Positions 43,579 to 53,160 are shown, numbered from the stretch's first letter. The stretch: DNA of 64,000 bases from Candidatus Brevefilum sp. (GCA_019428905.1 JAHYJN010000005.1:1-64000); one strand, 5' to 3'. Program-made: numbers and translations. The notes: generated by a model from the sequence alone, not told the origin.

Positions 43579-44850
43579 TTACAACGTGATGCTTTCAGGG
43601 CAGATACTCGTCCCAGGGGGAAGGATGGTCCGTTTCGGGATCACCACAATCCCATCTTTGATCGAATAGGCGTCCGTGTCCACTTCTGTCCCCAGTGGGA
43701 AGGGTTTTATGCAGACATCCTGTCCCATGCGTACGTTCTTATCGATAATCGCGCCCTCAATGTTGCAGTTCTCACCGATACCCAGCGGGATTTCGCCCGA
43801 ATCATCATAATAATCTGCACCCATCATGACCGTGTCTTTGATGGACGCACCAGCTTTGATGATGCTCCGAACGCCAATCACAGAGTGGTTGATCTTGGCC
43901 CGGGTGATGATACAGCCTTCACCAATCAGGACATCCTGAAATTCACAATCTGAAAGCCGCGAACCAGGCAGGAAACGACCATGGGTATAGAGGCGGTATT
44001 GCGGGTCGTAAATATCAAAGCTTGGATTCTGCATGGTTAATTCCAGGTTTGTTTCATAAAACGAGCGGATGGTACCAATATCTCGCCAGTAGCCGCTGAA
44101 TTCGTAGCCGAAAACTTTCAGCTTGTTGGTGACACAATGCGGAATCACGTCATAGCCAAAGTCATCAAAGTCTTTTGGCCCGGATTTCATACTCAAAACA
44201 TCAACCAGCACATCTAAGTTGAACAGGTAAATGCCCATCGAGGCCATGTGAGGTTTTTCTGGGTCATCCCGGGTGGCAAATTCATCGAGAACAGCCGGGT
44301 CTTTTGGTTTTTCAGCAAAGTCGATAATTTGAGAATTTTGACTTTGTTTCAACAAGCCAAAACGTGAAGCTTCAGCCCGTGTGACCGGCTGCAGCGCTAC
44401 CGTGACATCCGCTTTGTTCTCCCAATGAAAATTCGCCATCTTCGAGTAATTCATCTGGTAAAGATGGTCGCCAGCCAGGATGAGCACATACTTTGATCGG
44501 GCTGATTGGATTTCAAACAACTGTTTACGGACAGCGTCTGCGGTTCCCTGGTACCATTCCATGCGCTCCATGGTTTGTTCGGCCGCCCAAATCTGAACCC
44601 AGCCAGGGTGAAAGGCGTCGAAATTAAAGGTATTGGTGATATGCCGGTGCAAAGAAACGGAATTAAACTGGGTCAGGACGGCAATCTTGAAAATCTCAGA
44701 ATTGATGCAGTTGCTGATGGGTATGTCGATTAATCGGTACTTCCCGGCAATTGGTACTGCTGGTTTGGATCGCATCAGGGTGAGGGGGTATAAACGCTTT
44801 CCCTGGCCGCCTCCTAAAATTACTGCCAGGATATCTGTGTAACTGGGCAT
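43579..44850 (-). CDS. glgC: Glucose-1-phosphate adenylyltransferase
   Basis: GlgC makes ADP-glucose, the donor for glycogen synthesis, from glucose-1-phosphate and ATP. The N-terminal nucleotide-binding motif 'AVILGGGQGKRLYPLTLMRSKPAVPIAGKYRLIDIPISNCINS' is intact. So are 'WYQGTADAVRKQL', 'LILAGDHLYQMNY', 'EKPKDPAVLDEF' and the 'GYWRDIGTIRSFYETN' substrate region. A left-handed beta-helix (hexapeptide-like repeats) forms the C-terminal third. The 423-residue length is normal. An AAAAGGAG site lies 5 nt before the ATG. No other glg genes are in the window. Confidence 0.95.
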   Translation of the reverse strand: MPSYTDILAVILGGGQGKRLYPLTLMRSKPAVPIAGKYRLIDIPISNCINSEIFKIAVLTQFNSVSLHRHITNTFNFDAFHPGWVQIWAAEQTMERMEWYQGTADAVRKQLFEIQSARSKYVLILAGDHLYQMNYSKMANFHWENKADVTVALQPVTRAEASRFGLLKQSQNSQIIDFAEKPKDPAVLDEFATRDDPEKPHMASMGIYLFNLDVLVDVLSMKSGPKDFDDFGYDVIPHCVTNKLKVFGYEFSGYWRDIGTIRSFYETNLELTMQNPSFDIYDPQYRLYTHGRFLPGSRLSDCEFQDVLIGEGCIITRAKINHSVIGVRSIIKAGASIKDTVMMGADYYDDSGEIPLGIGENCNIEGAIIDKNVRMGQDVCIKPFPLGTEVDTDAYSIKDGIVVIPKRTILPPGTSICPESITL

Positions 44851-44963
44851 AACATCTCCTTTTCGCGATTGATCCGATGAGGTTAATCAGGTTTTTATGC
44901 TGATACCTTTATTTTAGTCGATAAACGATTGGTTTTGGTGAGCAGTTCCTCCCGGTGACGAAT

Positions 44964-46697
44964 TTAATTGATTTTTGCTGTACGTTCCTGCACGATTTGT
45001 AAAATCTCATCCGCCGATTGTAAGGTGCCCTCACTGACAGGACCGAGCATTTGTGCCAGTTCATCCCGACGCTTTTCAGCGACCAGGGGCAGCACTTCGA
45101 CATGCGTACGCCCGTCCTGGAGTGCCTTGGCCACCCGGTAATGCTGATCACCATAAGCTGCCAGCTGCGGCAGGTGGGTAATGCACATCACCTGGTGTTG
45201 GCGGGACAGGTGCCACAGCTTTTCACCAACAACCATCCCGACCCTACCCCCGATACCCTGGTCAATTTCGTCAAATACCAGGGTTGGGATGTGATCTGCC
45301 TGCGCCAAAACGTTTTTGAGAGCCAGCATCAGCCGGGATGTCTCGCCACCAGAAGCGATCTTGACCAGGGATTTCAAACCTTCCCCAGGGTTGGTCTCCA
45401 CCAGGAATTCGACCCGGTCATAACCGGTGGCATCAAAGGCAACCCGGCGCCCATCTTCCAGCGGCAGTCCTGCTTGATCGGGGCGGCTGTCGATGTTGAC
45501 CTGGAAACGCGCTTTGGACATCTGTAATTCAGCCAGTTCAACCTCAACCCAGCGGCCAAGCTCACCGGCAGTTTGGGTGCGCTGCTGGCTGAGGGCTTGC
45601 CCATGTTCTGCCAGCGCTCGCAGCAATTCTGCCTCTTGTGTTTCAAGCTCTGCCAAGCGGTCTTCAGCATGGGTGATCGAGTCTAAATCTTTGCGGGCTT
45701 TATCTCCAAAGGCCAGGATCGCCTCGATTGAATCACCATATTTGCGTTTGAGGTTATTGATCAGGTCAATCCGCTCCTCAACCTGGTCTAAAAGTCGTGG
45801 GTTGAATTCGATGTTCTCTGCGTAGTTCCGTAGGTCCAGCGCCAGTTCCTGCAAAGCCGTCAGGCTGGTCTCCAAACGTTCGTAAAGGAGTTCGGTGGTT
45901 GCGTCGATGCGCGCCAGGTTGTGTAATGCCTGGCTCACCTCACCCAGCAAGTCATTCACCCCACCAACCTCGGGTGCGCCTTCTTCCAGCAAGGTCAGGG
46001 CTTGTTGGGAATGTTTTGCCAGGCTCTCGGCATTTGCCAGCCGGGTGCGATCTTGGCGTAAGGTGGTCTCTTCATCGGGTTGCAATTGGGCAGTTTCAAT
46101 TTCTTGAATTTGGAAGGTGAGCATGTCTACCCTGCGGGCTGCATCGTGTTCCATTTCACGCAGGTGTTGTAAATCCCTGCGCACCTCCTGCAAATGCTGG
46201 TAGACGGCCTGGTATTGTTCTAATGACGGACCCGTTCCTGCAAAACTATCTAAAAGACGCAGGTGGTTACGCACATGCAGCAGGGAGAGATGTTCGGATT
46301 GACCGTGAATATCGACCAAATAAGCCCCGACCTCCCGCTGGAGGGCGGCTGTGACCGTTCGGCCGTTGATGCGGGCTGTGTTGCGGCCTTCGCGACGGAT
46401 TTCACGTGCTAGGATGATGTAGTCCGGGTCATCCAGTAAGTCTTCCGCTTGCAACAAGGTATGGATTGGTTCTTGGATGGCTGGGTCCAGGCGAAAAGTC
46501 GCTTCAACCTGGGCACGCTCAGCGCCAGTACGGATGGCGGTTGTTTCCGCTCGTCCGCCCAATACCGCTTCCAAAGCGTCCATGATGATTGATTTGCCCG
46601 CGCCCGTTTCGCCCGTGAAGATCACCAGACCTTTTTCGAAATCCAGGTGCAGTTTCTGGATGATGGCAAAATTTTCAATGCGCAGTTCAGTTAACAT
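44964..46697 (-). CDS. recN: DNA repair protein RecN
   Basis: RecN is an SMC-like ATPase recruited to double-strand breaks. The N-terminal half-ATPase has 'MLTELRIENFAIIQKLHLDFEKGLVIFTGETGAGKSIIMDAL'. A central coiled coil (~150-370) follows. The C-terminal half has the signature 'VKIASGGETSRLMLALKNVLA' and Walker B 'TLVFDEIDQGIGGRVG'. 577 residues is the usual length. It follows nadK and a small membrane protein gene on the same strand, and nadK-recN adjacency is common in bacteria. Confidence 0.96.
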   Translation of the reverse strand: MLTELRIENFAIIQKLHLDFEKGLVIFTGETGAGKSIIMDALEAVLGGRAETTAIRTGAERAQVEATFRLDPAIQEPIHTLLQAEDLLDDPDYIILAREIRREGRNTARINGRTVTAALQREVGAYLVDIHGQSEHLSLLHVRNHLRLLDSFAGTGPSLEQYQAVYQHLQEVRRDLQHLREMEHDAARRVDMLTFQIQEIETAQLQPDEETTLRQDRTRLANAESLAKHSQQALTLLEEGAPEVGGVNDLLGEVSQALHNLARIDATTELLYERLETSLTALQELALDLRNYAENIEFNPRLLDQVEERIDLINNLKRKYGDSIEAILAFGDKARKDLDSITHAEDRLAELETQEAELLRALAEHGQALSQQRTQTAGELGRWVEVELAELQMSKARFQVNIDSRPDQAGLPLEDGRRVAFDATGYDRVEFLVETNPGEGLKSLVKIASGGETSRLMLALKNVLAQADHIPTLVFDEIDQGIGGRVGMVVGEKLWHLSRQHQVMCITHLPQLAAYGDQHYRVAKALQDGRTHVEVLPLVAEKRRDELAQMLGPVSEGTLQSADEILQIVQERTAKIN

Positions 46698-46720
46698 GGC
46701 CTGATCCTAACCCCATTTTC

Positions 46721-47239
46721 TTATAACCGCCGGGTGCCAGAAAGGCGATAATAGGCTGAAGGCACCGCCATCACAAGGAATAAAATTTGGTATCCGAGCG
46801 GGAACAAGCTGAACAGGCTGAAGGAACCCGCACTGATAAGCAGCAACAGCCTGATGAGGGTGATGCCAATCAACGGCAGGCCACCCAGGATGATGCCTGC
46901 GGAAACCCAACGAAACAGGCGCTTGCCCCGTCGTTTTTTGGTGATAAACCGGATGGCTTCTGCGATGCCGACACCCGCTGCGGGCGCTAATAAGATCGTA
47001 AAGAAGCCGATGATGGACGTCAGCCAGCTGCCAAAAAATGACAGGATGGCTGCTGTAACAACACCCAAAACATAATCCAGGGGCTGGCTGGTGTCGAAGG
47101 TTTTCTGCTGTTGCCTGACGCAATCCGAACAGCGGTACCCGGTGGGGGTCTGGATGGCTTCTGCCGGTGTGATCGGTTTTCCACAGCGGTTACAGCGGAG
47201 GGTGATTTCTTGGTCGTGTTGATGGTTATGATCTGTCAT
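46721..47239 (-). CDS. Zinc-ribbon membrane protein
   Basis: A 172-residue protein I cannot name. Residues ~15-45 form a zinc ribbon with two CxxC pairs ('RCNRCGKPITPAEAI...YRCSDC'). The rest has about three or four membrane helices ('YVLGVVTAAILSFFGSWLTSIIGFFTILLAPAAGV', 'AGIILGGLPLIGITLIRLLLL'). The start overlaps the end of nadK by 14 bases and the stop lies 23 bases before recN, so it is in the nadK-recN operon. The His-rich N-terminus (DHNHQHDQ) may also bind metal. Confidence 0.8.
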   Translation of the reverse strand: MTDHNHQHDQEITLRCNRCGKPITPAEAIQTPTGYRCSDCVRQQQKTFDTSQPLDYVLGVVTAAILSFFGSWLTSIIGFFTILLAPAAGVGIAEAIRFITKKRRGKRLFRWVSAGIILGGLPLIGITLIRLLLLISAGSFSLFSLFPLGYQILFLVMAVPSAYYRLSGTRRL

Positions 47240-48110
47240 TGGTTTTAATACTGATGATGGGGTTATGTTCCATGTAAGCTGTCAGGTTGCGATAAAAATA
47301 GTGTGGGTCTTGAAAGCGGACCATGTGCAGGGATTTCTCGTGTGCCGTAACTTGAACGCAATCTCCGCTGGTAAGGTGAAGAGGCGTTTGCCCGTCCACA
47401 CTGACCACAGCCTCGTGTTGGGTTTGAACGCGGATGCAAACTTCAGAGCCTTCCGAGAGGACCACCGCTCGGTCGATGGACAGATGGGGAGCAACTGGCA
47501 TCAACAAGATGTTCCTGATTTCGGGCGGCAGGATAGGACCGCCGGCTGCAAGCGCATAGGCCGTTGAACCCGTCGGTGTGGCAGCGATGAGCCCATCCGC
47601 CACATAGCTGGCGATGTGGGCGCCGTTCAAGATGGCTTCGACTTCAATCGGCCGGACGTACTGTCCCCTGGCGACCACAACATCATTAATCACATCGCAG
47701 AGTTCCTCTTGTTGGCCCTCGCGCATGCAGCTTGCGGCGAGCATCATCCGCTTTTCGTAGCGGAATTCACCCGCCAATAGGCGCGGCAGGTAAGCGGGCC
47801 ATTCATCACGTTTGAGCTCGACCAGGAAGCCGAAATGACCGATATTGATCCCCAAGAGCGGCACATCGACAGGCGCACACAGGTGACCAGCACGCAGCAT
47901 GGTGCCGTCACCCCCCAGGGCAATCAGCAGGTCATAGGATTTTGCGTTGACGGATTCCCGCAGGCTGTCATCGTACAATGAGCCGACTTCGGCTTTTGTC
48001 CCCATTTCACGGATCTTCGACCCGACTTCGTGGGCCACTTCCAGCGCCTCTGAAATGTTTGGGTTGGCCAAAACAGCAATGTTCTGGGGAGGAATTACGC
48101 TTGGTGTCAT
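47226..48110 (-). CDS. nadK: NAD kinase
   Basis: NadK makes NADP from NAD and ATP (or polyphosphate in some lineages). The 294-residue protein shows 'LLIALGGDGTMLRAGH' with the catalytic GGDG, 'GINIGHFGFLVEL' and 'ATPTGSTAYALAAGGPIL'. These are the defining motifs in the right order. It is the first gene of a nadK / zinc-ribbon protein / recN operon. A consensus promoter ends 10 bases before the ATG with no ribosome-binding site, so the transcript is predicted to be leaderless. Confidence 0.95.
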   Translation of the reverse strand: MTPSVIPPQNIAVLANPNISEALEVAHEVGSKIREMGTKAEVGSLYDDSLRESVNAKSYDLLIALGGDGTMLRAGHLCAPVDVPLLGINIGHFGFLVELKRDEWPAYLPRLLAGEFRYEKRMMLAASCMREGQQEELCDVINDVVVARGQYVRPIEVEAILNGAHIASYVADGLIAATPTGSTAYALAAGGPILPPEIRNILLMPVAPHLSIDRAVVLSEGSEVCIRVQTQHEAVVSVDGQTPLHLTSGDCVQVTAHEKSLHMVRFQDPHYFYRNLTAYMEHNPIISIKTNDRS

Positions 48111-48119
48111 ATCGCCCTA

Positions 48120-48148
48120 ATTATAGCCGTTTTTATCAGGCATCTCAA
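48120..48148 (-). promoter_or_regulatory. Consensus promoter of nadK operon, predicted leaderless
   Basis: On minus, TTGAGA (48143-48148), a 17 bp spacer and TATAAT (48120-48125). Ten bases (TTAGGGCGAT) separate the -10 box from the nadK ATG, so the mRNA 5' end should lie within ~4 nt of it. Confidence 0.8.
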
Positions 48149-48172
48149 ACCTTAGCGGATTTCGGACTGGTG

Positions 48173-49723
48173 CTATTCCACCCACAGCATTTCAACCGCG
48201 TTTCCTAGGGGCAGGCCTTCGGTGATGGTTTTGGGCTTTAAGCCAGGAAAGATAAATTGCATTAATGCCCCTTCGGACTGGATAAAAAAGGCTTGTGAAT
48301 CGGGTTGCCAGAAGACGTTCTCAACAGGCCCAGGGACCAGTGTTTGCAGTGGGAAATTGCTGTTGGATTGGTATAAACGCGCCCCAGCCGCAGAATTTTC
48401 CCCATCCCCCCAGGTTATCAACCAAGTTCCATTGGGTGATGGGCGAGCATTTCCCTGCCCCGGCAACTGCAGGCTGTCCCCGTTGGGGGTGAACAATAAG
48501 ACGCCCTGAGAGCCTGCTGCAACAAACGTCCCGGTTGGATCCCACCGCAGGCGATCCCAACTTCCCCCTTGCTGTAAGAGATACTCGCTGCTTTCTGGGC
48601 GTAAGCGGTAAATGCCGCCGGACAGCCCTAAGGAGATGGCGCTTTCGTAACTCAACGAGAAGGCGATTGTGCTGGTTTCTGGATCAAAGGCGACCCCTCG
48701 GAAAGCGCCTTCAATGATCATACTTTCTTTTAGGTCATCCGTACCCACTGTGCGTAACGAGCGGGGGCCATCCCTGGTCATTGAATAACTGATGAAGATA
48801 TTTTCATTCAGCCAGCCCACAAACACTTCCTCGAGACTGGCTGAGAGCGGCTGGTAGACGATATCCACGTTAATTAAGCTCGGGATGAGCAGACCCGTCA
48901 CAAAGGTCGCACGCCAATCGTTCTCGCCAGGGCGGTCGATTTCAAGCTCTTGAGAGATCAACCAGTTACCCCCAGGTGCCCACAAGGGAGATGTGTTTTG
49001 GGAGAGAAAACGGTTGGCGCGATCAATTCGGTCATTAAGCGTATCTAATACAAACAGATCGCTGTTGTCATTATTTAGTGCAGCATTGAAGGCTAAGAAG
49101 CGCCCATCTGGTGACCAGGCCAGCCCATCCGGCCGTGTGACGATTTCCAGGGCGTCAGCGGCGCGTGTGCCTTCCTGGTTGACAACCTGGCGCTGGAGGG
49201 GCAGCGAAAGCAAGGGGGTGATTGTTGTGACTCCGAAGGTGGTCAGATCGACCTGGTAAAGTGCCAGCTCTTCGGCATTGATTACGGAGCCCGCCCGGAT
49301 GGCCAAAACGCTTCCATCAGGGGAGCGGCCGCGGAGCAGGTCTCCGGTCAGGATTGGTTCTGGCAGGCTGATTTCAGAGGTAGTTTCGGCATAAATATCG
49401 TAGGCGTGCAAGTCATTTCCACCCGGTGCCGGGAACACCAGCCAGGGTCCCTCAGCGTCCATGGCGGGCGTTGGCGTTGGCGTGGGGGTCGATGTGGGAT
49501 CTGGCAGGACCGTAGGGACGGATGGGGTGAAGATGTAATCAGGTCCGCTGATCGCAGATTGGGTTAAGGCAATGGCCGTCCCCCAGGCCTCCGCGGTAGG
49601 CGTGCCTGACCATGATGCCGGCCGGGGAGAGGTGAACTGGCAAGCCATTCCTGCTGCCAGAATGAGAACCATGGCCCAGGCCAAACGCAGCCTCACCTGC
49701 TTCATCTTAGGCTTTGGCATCAA
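48173..49723 (-). CDS. Lipoprotein with WD40/TolB-like beta-propeller
   Basis: A 516-residue exported protein. The N-terminus has a lipoprotein signal peptide with lipobox 'LAAGMAC' (Cys at about 28), followed by a Thr/Pro-rich linker ('DPTSTPTPTPTPAMD'). The remaining ~430 residues hold repeated PD40/WD40-like strands ('PDGLAWSPDGRFLAFNA', 'LRWDPTGTFVAAGSQGVL', 'RPSPNGTWLITWGDGE'). This points to a membrane-anchored propeller on the outer face. No function is known. It overlaps the uvrD stop by 4 bases (ATGA) and so is translated from the helicase operon. Confidence 0.82.
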   Translation of the reverse strand: MMPKPKMKQVRLRLAWAMVLILAAGMACQFTSPRPASWSGTPTAEAWGTAIALTQSAISGPDYIFTPSVPTVLPDPTSTPTPTPTPAMDAEGPWLVFPAPGGNDLHAYDIYAETTSEISLPEPILTGDLLRGRSPDGSVLAIRAGSVINAEELALYQVDLTTFGVTTITPLLSLPLQRQVVNQEGTRAADALEIVTRPDGLAWSPDGRFLAFNAALNNDNSDLFVLDTLNDRIDRANRFLSQNTSPLWAPGGNWLISQELEIDRPGENDWRATFVTGLLIPSLINVDIVYQPLSASLEEVFVGWLNENIFISYSMTRDGPRSLRTVGTDDLKESMIIEGAFRGVAFDPETSTIAFSLSYESAISLGLSGGIYRLRPESSEYLLQQGGSWDRLRWDPTGTFVAAGSQGVLLFTPNGDSLQLPGQGNARPSPNGTWLITWGDGENSAAGARLYQSNSNFPLQTLVPGPVENVFWQPDSQAFFIQSEGALMQFIFPGLKPKTITEGLPLGNAVEMLWVE

Positions 49724-51921
49724 TCCCCCAAAATCTCCAGGCTGGACATGGAAGCCACCAGGGCTTTGAGCCCCAAACCCTCAAAATACACTTCAACGGT
49801 CTCATCGCCATATTCTAACCGGCTGTTGCGCACTATGCCTTCACCATACACCGGGTGTTGAACATGCATCTCCGGGTGGAACCGCTGGGTGCGGCTCTCC
49901 GTCTTGTTTGTGACCGTCCGCTTGGGTGTGGGCGTATATTGGCGGTCCCACTGGTACTGGTTGACATCATATTCGTTGCGCTTATTTGCAAACCGACTGA
50001 AATTCCCCTTAGTTAGGGCATCGGGGATGTCGGATAAAAATCGCGAGGGCTGCATGTATTCATAGCTGCCATACGGGCTGCGCCGTCGCTGCGCCCTGAC
50101 CAGGAACAGACGATCCTGGGCACGGGTTAACCCCACATAAAACAGCCGACGCTCCTCAGCCAACGCTTCCGGGTCATCCCGCGAGCGTGAGTGGGGTAAG
50201 AAAAATTCATCCAGGCCAACGATGAAGACTTGCGAAAATTCCAAGCCCTTGGCGGCATGCAGGGTCAGCAAGGTGGGTGCATCAATTGTGTCAGGGAGGG
50301 TGTCCTGGTCTGCCACCAACGCCATTGCTTCTAAGAACTCGCCCAATCCCTGTTCTTCATATTCGAGCAGCACACTCCGTAATTCGAGGACGTTCCCCCA
50401 GCGATCTTGCAGTTCGTCACTATCGGCTTTGATGTAGCCTTCGTACCCTGTGTCCAGCAGGACCTGGTCAAACAGCGCTGTGAGTGGGATTTGATCGAGA
50501 TTAGCCTGCCACCCTGCCAGCAGCTGGCTGAATGGGCGTAAACGGATGGCGGCGCTTCCCAAATAGGTGTCATCGACTGAGTTGCCATCGGTATTCAAAA
50601 ACAGCAGGGTCTCACCACTGCTGAGGCCTGCTTGCCGGGCGAAAGTTCGTAGTTTTTCGAGAGAGACCTGCCCGATGCCGCGCGGTGGAAGGTTGATCAC
50701 CCGGTTGAGGCTGACCTCATCCTTGGGGTTGTAAATCAGCCGTAAAAAGGCGATCATATCTTTGACCTCACGCCGGCCGTAAAAGCGCTGGGCGCCTACC
50801 AGGCGGTAGCTCATGTTTGCCCGGCGGAAGGCTTCTTCCAACTGCCGAGATTGGGCATTGGTGCGGTACATGATCGCAAAATCCGATTCCTTCGCTTTCC
50901 CCGCTGCAACCTGGCGGGCAATGGTTTCGACCACGTAGGCGGCTTCATCGTGGTCATCCGGCGCCTCATAGATGGTGACTGATTCGCCTGCCCCACGGTC
51001 GGTGAACAAGGCCTTCTCCGTCCGGTGCGGGTTCTGATTGATCACGGCAACGGCTGTATCAAGGATGGTTTGGGTTGAGCGATAGTTCTGTGTCAGCAAG
51101 ATTTTTTCGCCGGCAGGATAATCCTTCGTAAAGCGCTGGACATTGCGATAATCCGCCCCGCGCCAGCGGTAGATGGATTGGTCTTCATCTCCGACAACAA
51201 AGATGTTGTTGTGAAGTGAAGCCAGGTGATGGATCAGCTGGTATTGGGCCAGGTTGGTGTCCTGGAATTCATCCACCAGGATGTGTTGAAATCGTTGGGC
51301 ATACTTTCGGCGCAGATCCGGTTGGGTTTCAAGCAGGTTCGCTGTGTAGAGCAGCATGTCATCAAAATCCATGGCATTGCTGGCGACCAGGTAAGCCTGG
51401 TAGGCGTGGTAAAGGCCTTTGATGGTTTCGTCACGGTAACTGACCAGGGGGTATTCAGCGGGTCCGAGCAGATCATTTTTTGCATTGCTGATGCGTGATA
51501 GTACCTGGTTCGGTCGGTAATCGCTCTCGTTAAGCCTTCTTTCTTTGATCACAAGCTTGATCAGCGCCAGCTGGTCATCAGCATCGTAAATGACGAAATT
51601 GGCGTCGACAGGCAAGTGCGCTGCTTCCCGGCGCAAGATGCGCCCACAGATGGCATGAAAGGTGCCCAGCCAGAGCCCGTTGGTCTTTTCCCCTAACAGG
51701 CTTTCCACGCGGTGACCCATCTCACGAGCGGCTTTATTGGTGAAGGTGACGGCCATGATCTGGTAGGCTGGGACTTCTAATGCAGCAATTAGGTAGGCGA
51801 TGCGATAGGTAAGGACACGGGTTTTCCCCGACCCGGGGCCGGCCAACACCAGTATGGGTCCGGGTGGTGCGGCTACGGCCTGTTGCTGCTGGGGGTTAAG
51901 TTGGTTGAGCAGGTCTGACAT
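49720..51921 (-). CDS. UvrD/PcrA-type DNA helicase
   Basis: A superfamily 1 3'-5' helicase of 733 residues, acting in excision repair and replication restart. Helicase motifs are complete: Walker A 'LAGPGSGKTRVLTYRIAYLI', Ia 'TFTNKAAREM', II 'LVDEFQDTN', III 'VGDEDQSIYRWRGAD', IV 'LTQNYRSTQTILD', V 'TLHAAKGLEF' and VI 'ERRLFYVGLTRAQDRLFL'. The C-terminal ~70 residues resemble the PcrA tail that contacts RNA polymerase ('HPVYGEGIVRNSRLEYGDETVEVYFEGLGLKALV'). A promoter ends 10 bases before the ATG, again without a Shine-Dalgarno site. Confidence 0.95.
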   Translation of the reverse strand: MSDLLNQLNPQQQQAVAAPPGPILVLAGPGSGKTRVLTYRIAYLIAALEVPAYQIMAVTFTNKAAREMGHRVESLLGEKTNGLWLGTFHAICGRILRREAAHLPVDANFVIYDADDQLALIKLVIKERRLNESDYRPNQVLSRISNAKNDLLGPAEYPLVSYRDETIKGLYHAYQAYLVASNAMDFDDMLLYTANLLETQPDLRRKYAQRFQHILVDEFQDTNLAQYQLIHHLASLHNNIFVVGDEDQSIYRWRGADYRNVQRFTKDYPAGEKILLTQNYRSTQTILDTAVAVINQNPHRTEKALFTDRGAGESVTIYEAPDDHDEAAYVVETIARQVAAGKAKESDFAIMYRTNAQSRQLEEAFRRANMSYRLVGAQRFYGRREVKDMIAFLRLIYNPKDEVSLNRVINLPPRGIGQVSLEKLRTFARQAGLSSGETLLFLNTDGNSVDDTYLGSAAIRLRPFSQLLAGWQANLDQIPLTALFDQVLLDTGYEGYIKADSDELQDRWGNVLELRSVLLEYEEQGLGEFLEAMALVADQDTLPDTIDAPTLLTLHAAKGLEFSQVFIVGLDEFFLPHSRSRDDPEALAEERRLFYVGLTRAQDRLFLVRAQRRRSPYGSYEYMQPSRFLSDIPDALTKGNFSRFANKRNEYDVNQYQWDRQYTPTPKRTVTNKTESRTQRFHPEMHVQHPVYGEGIVRNSRLEYGDETVEVYFEGLGLKALVASMSSLEILGD

Positions 51922-51931
51922 GATAAAATCG

Positions 51932-51960
51932 ATTCTACCTTTGCCGTTTCACAGGGTCAA
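51932..51960 (-). promoter_or_regulatory. Consensus promoter of uvrD, predicted leaderless
   Basis: TTGACC (51955-51960), a 17 bp spacer and TAGAAT (51932-51937) on minus. Ten bases (CGATTTTATC) separate the -10 box from the ATG. Confidence 0.8.
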
Positions 51961-52040
51961 CGAACCGGGTTAACAGGTAAGATGGATCATGGTCTCTGAA
52001 ATTTATTGTTTTTATGATACCCCAATAGATAAATAATACA

Positions 52041-53114
52041 TTAAATATTAAAGCGGATGGTGATCACATCCCCATCCTGTACCAGGTATTTTTTCCCTTC
52101 CAGACGCAGTTTTCCGTGCTGCCGGGCTTCAGCAAAGCCGCCTAACGCTGTTAATTCTTCATAGCTGACGACTTCTGCACGGATAAAGCCCCGCTCCATA
52201 TCTGAGTGGATGTGTCCAGCGGCATCCAGGGCGGTCGCACCGCGTTTGACCGTCCAGGCATGGACTTCTTTCTCTGCTGCGGTGAAAAACGAAATCAGGT
52301 TCAGCAACTCATAGGATAAGCGGATGAAGCGGTTCAGGCTGGGCTCTTCAATCCCATATTCTGAGCGGAACATAACAGCCTCTTCCGCAGGCAATTGGGC
52401 GATATCCATCTCCAACTTGGCTGGTATGTAAATCAGGTGAGTCTTTGCAAAAGGAACTTCGATATCCAAGGGGGGTTGGTCTTCAGATTGGTTAATGACG
52501 ATCAATTGTGGTTTCCGACTGAGCAGCCCATAGCTGGAGAGCATTTTCGCTTCTTCCTCTGAAAAGCTCACATGGCGCAGGGGAATTTCCCGTTCCAGGC
52601 TATCAGCCAGTTTCATAAACAGATCATTCTCCCGGGCCACCTGGGCTTTATCTCGACCATGGCCACCCCGTTGGCGTTCTTCTTCGAGCCGGTTCAATTT
52701 ACGTTCAACTAGGATCAGGTCGTTAAGGATCAGTTCGGCTTCCATGGTAGCGAGGTCACGCTTTGGGTCGATGGACCCGGTACTATGGGGGACAAGCGGG
52801 TTCTCAAAATGGCGGATGACATGGATGAACCCATCCATCTTTGAGAGGGTGTTGAGTAATGGCCCAGAAATCCCACTCTGGGAAGTTTCGCCATCCAAGC
52901 CGGCGATGTCATTGTAGGTCACTTTGGCGTAGACCACCTTTGGAGGTTTAAATAAACCCCGTAACGCCTCTACCCGCTCATCCGGTACGTCAACCACGGC
53001 CGTGTGAACCGACAGCGCCTTGCCGCTGATCCCGGTGGGTGCATCACCCTGGGTAAGGGCGTTGAATAAGGTGGTTTTTCCTGATTGAGGCAACCCGATG
53101 ATGCCTAGTTCCAT
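52041..53114 (-). CDS. ychF: Ribosome-associated ATPase YchF (OLA1 family)
   Basis: YchF is an Obg-family P-loop protein that prefers ATP and binds ribosomes. The G1 motif is 'GIIGLPQSGKTTLFNALTQGDAP', slightly altered from the usual NVGKST form. The G4-like motif is 'VINQSE' instead of NKxD, which fits the ATP preference of the family. The C-terminal TGS-type domain ends 'KKYLVQDGDVITIRFNI'. 357 residues is usual. The gene is monocistronic. GGAG lies 7 nt before the ATG, and a hairpin sits just upstream in the leader. Confidence 0.93.
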   Translation of the reverse strand: MELGIIGLPQSGKTTLFNALTQGDAPTGISGKALSVHTAVVDVPDERVEALRGLFKPPKVVYAKVTYNDIAGLDGETSQSGISGPLLNTLSKMDGFIHVIRHFENPLVPHSTGSIDPKRDLATMEAELILNDLILVERKLNRLEEERQRGGHGRDKAQVARENDLFMKLADSLEREIPLRHVSFSEEEAKMLSSYGLLSRKPQLIVINQSEDQPPLDIEVPFAKTHLIYIPAKLEMDIAQLPAEEAVMFRSEYGIEEPSLNRFIRLSYELLNLISFFTAAEKEVHAWTVKRGATALDAAGHIHSDMERGFIRAEVVSYEELTALGGFAEARQHGKLRLEGKKYLVQDGDVITIRFNI

Positions 53115-53133
53115 ATTGTGCTCCAGATAAATT

Positions 53134-53160
53134 CGCCCTGTTCGTCTGACAGACAGGGCG
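53134..53160 (-). promoter_or_regulatory. Hairpin in ychF leader
   Basis: CGCCCTGT and ACAGGGCG form a perfect 8 bp stem with an 11 nt loop, ending 20 bases before the ychF ATG and just upstream of its ribosome-binding site. It could tune translation or stabilise the mRNA. It could also be a stray terminator-like palindrome. Confidence 0.4.

Noticed and set aside
43516-43953. 145-residue plus ORF at the end of glgC
   Set aside because: Mostly antisense to glgC; the conserved gene is on the other strand.
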